64,000 nucleotides of DNA. It comes from Fereydounia khargensis. Lineage: Eukaryota; Basidiomycota; Ustilaginomycetes; Urocystidales; Fereydouniaceae. Made by a program: the position numbers and the translations under genes. The notes beneath the pieces were generated by a model, which saw nothing but the letters and a program-made list of their open reading frames with translations, was not told where the DNA came from and ran no database searches. Of this stretch, positions 62,774 through 64,000 are shown one piece after another. The DNA lies in the NCBI GenBank assembly GCA_026413255.1, contig JAOCZO010000011.1:1-64000 (forward strand), in the 5' to 3' direction. The stretch's first letter is position 1; every line of letters starts with the position of its first letter.

Positions 62774-63148
62774 GCGCCGGATTTGAAATCAGCTGCGAGA
62801 GGGAAGGGAGGAGAGATTTCTTCTTGAAAACCCGGTGAGTGTGAGTTGGAGATTGACCGAGCCAGCCAGCCTGTATAGTGTAGTCAGAGCGAGGGAGAGA
62901 GAGACTCGAATAGAATCCAGCCAAGGCATTCCCAATCCAATTTGTTCGTTCAATTGCGCCCCTCCCCTCTCTCTCTCTCTCGCCGCCCGCGCGCGCAATT
63001 CCAATTCCAAGCCAAAACGTATTCATTCAGTCCAAGCAAAGCTGAGCCCAGCCCAGTCGCTTCGAGTTCTACTCACACCATCCTTCCTTTCTTCCGACCC
63101 TCCTTTCTCCACCACCCTACCCACTCGACTCGACTCGACCCCGCCCCC
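62426..63148. other. divergent promoter region with GA microsatellite
   Basis: About 720 bp between TRM82 and the mitochondrial processing peptidase gene. It holds the GA repeat at 62709-62771 and a CT-rich leader next to 63149. Frames running through the repeat are not credible genes. Confidence 0.6.
62709..62771. repeat. (GA)31 microsatellite
   Basis: An uninterrupted GA dinucleotide run of about 63 bp lies between two divergent housekeeping genes. Confidence 0.95.
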
Positions 63149-64000
63149 ATGTCGGCTGCACGTCTCTTCGCCCAGTCCTCCCTCAGGGCGGCCAGGGCCA
63201 ACAAGGTCCCTGCCACCACCCTCACCACCTCCCTCCGAGGCCTGGCCACCGCCGTCTCCCGCTCGCCCATCACCCAGACCACCGTCCTCAAGAACGGCCT
63301 CACCGTCGCCACCGAGTCCAACCCCTCGGCCCAGACCGCCACCGTCGGTGTCTGGATCGACGCTGGCTCCCGTGCCGAGACTGACCGAACCAACGGTACC
63401 GCTCACTTCCTCGAGCACATGGCCTTCAAGGGTGCGTCCACTTTCCACTTGCACACACTCGCTCCTTCCACGCCACTGTACTGACATTTCTTATTCGCTT
63501 TCCTCTCTCAGGCACCAACAAGCGATCCCAGCACGCCCTCGAGCTCGAGGTCGAGAACCTCGGCGCCCACCTCAACGCCTACACCTCCCGCGAGCAGACT
63601 GTCTACTACGCCAAGGCCTTCCGCAAGGACGTTGACAAGGCTGTCGACATCATCTCGGACATCCTCCAAAACTCCAAGCTCGAGACCTCCGCTATTGAGC
63701 GCGAGCGTGATGTCATCCTCCGTGAGCAGGAGGAGGTCGACAAGCTCAAGGAGGAGGTTGTCTTTGACCACCTCCACGCTGTTGCCTTCCAGGGCCAGCC
63801 CCTCGGCCGCACCATCCTCGGGCCCAAGGACAACATCCTCTCCATCAAGCGTGACGACCTCTCCGAGTACATCAAGTCCAACTACACTGCTGACCGCATG
63901 GTCCTTGTCGGTGCTGGTGGCATCGAGCACAACGCGCTTGTCAAGCTTGCCGAGCAGCACTTTGGCAACCTCCCCGTCAGCCAGAACCCCATCCAGCTCG
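63149..64000 (+). CDS. MAS1: mitochondrial processing peptidase beta subunit (partial, runs off the window)
   Basis: This is the catalytic subunit that removes presequences from imported matrix proteins. Exon 1 is 63149-63431; exon 2 starts at 63512 and continues past the window end. The protein begins with an Arg/Ala/Ser-rich presequence ([20 protein letters not shown]). Then [40 protein letters not shown] and the zinc motif HFLEH (inverted HxxEH) appear, followed by [40 protein letters not shown], and the distal metal-ligand Glu region [19 protein letters not shown]. The intact HxxEH distinguishes it from the alpha subunit and suggests an active beta subunit; the Core1 protein of complex III is the nearest alternative. 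Confidence 0.95.

Overview
The window is nuclear DNA from a basidiomycete fungus, probably Ustilaginomycotina (smut and relatives). The reasons are compact, mostly GC-rich genes with few short GT-AG introns, long pyrimidine-rich leaders, and a typical fungal gene set: a Zn2Cys6 regulator, Bbc1-like SH3 protein, Sec14-like protein, GH32 invertase and secreted cysteine-rich proteins. The lineage is inferred from style and gene content, not from a database comparison. I found no transposon, virus-like element, CRISPR array or rRNA. Exon joins below were made by eye from splice signals, and every joined reading frame closes exactly.

Layout. 1-3.0 kb: a 74-base C run (probable assembly artefact), two paralogous small secreted cysteine-rich proteins and a 141-bp tandem repeat. 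3.0-11 kb: a Zn2Cys6/MHR transcription factor, an atypical short-chain dehydrogenase, and an Ent3/epsinR-type clathrin adaptor. 11-25 kb: a 4.2-kb gene-free stretch, a 1000-residue unrecognised protein, another 2.7-kb gene-free stretch, and a full-length ABCB/MDR exporter. 25-38 kb: a Bbc1/Aim3-like actin-patch protein, a DUF202 membrane protein, a CsbD-like stress protein, a HIT-COG0523 GTPase fusion and a CRAL-TRIO lipid-transfer protein. 38-46 kb: secreted invertase, an intron-containing tRNA-Gln(CUG), and a divergent pair made of a secreted intradiol dioxygenase and a carboxymuconolactone-decarboxylase/enol-lactone-hydrolase fusion. 46-64 kb: mostly housekeeping genes: ribosomal protein uL22 (RPL17), a GPI-type alpha/beta hydrolase, BRF1, poly(A) polymerase, a BAH-containing DNA cytosine-5 methyltransferase, the tRNA m7G methyltransferase subunit TRM82, and the start of the mitochondrial processing peptidase beta subunit.

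How the genes may work together. The dioxygenase and the CMD-hydrolase fusion share a 0.9-kb promoter region and fit an aromatic-acid degradation module (beta-ketoadipate type). Invertase, the secreted cysteine-rich pair and the secreted hydrolase suggest a plant-surface or plant-associated life. The other genes are independent core functions.

The observations I consider most worth following are the HIT-COG0523 fusion, the CMD-hydrolase fusion with reversed domain order, a palindrome family (TACTGTACAGTA) confined to gene-free DNA across the window, the tandem secreted paralogues, and the methyltransferase.
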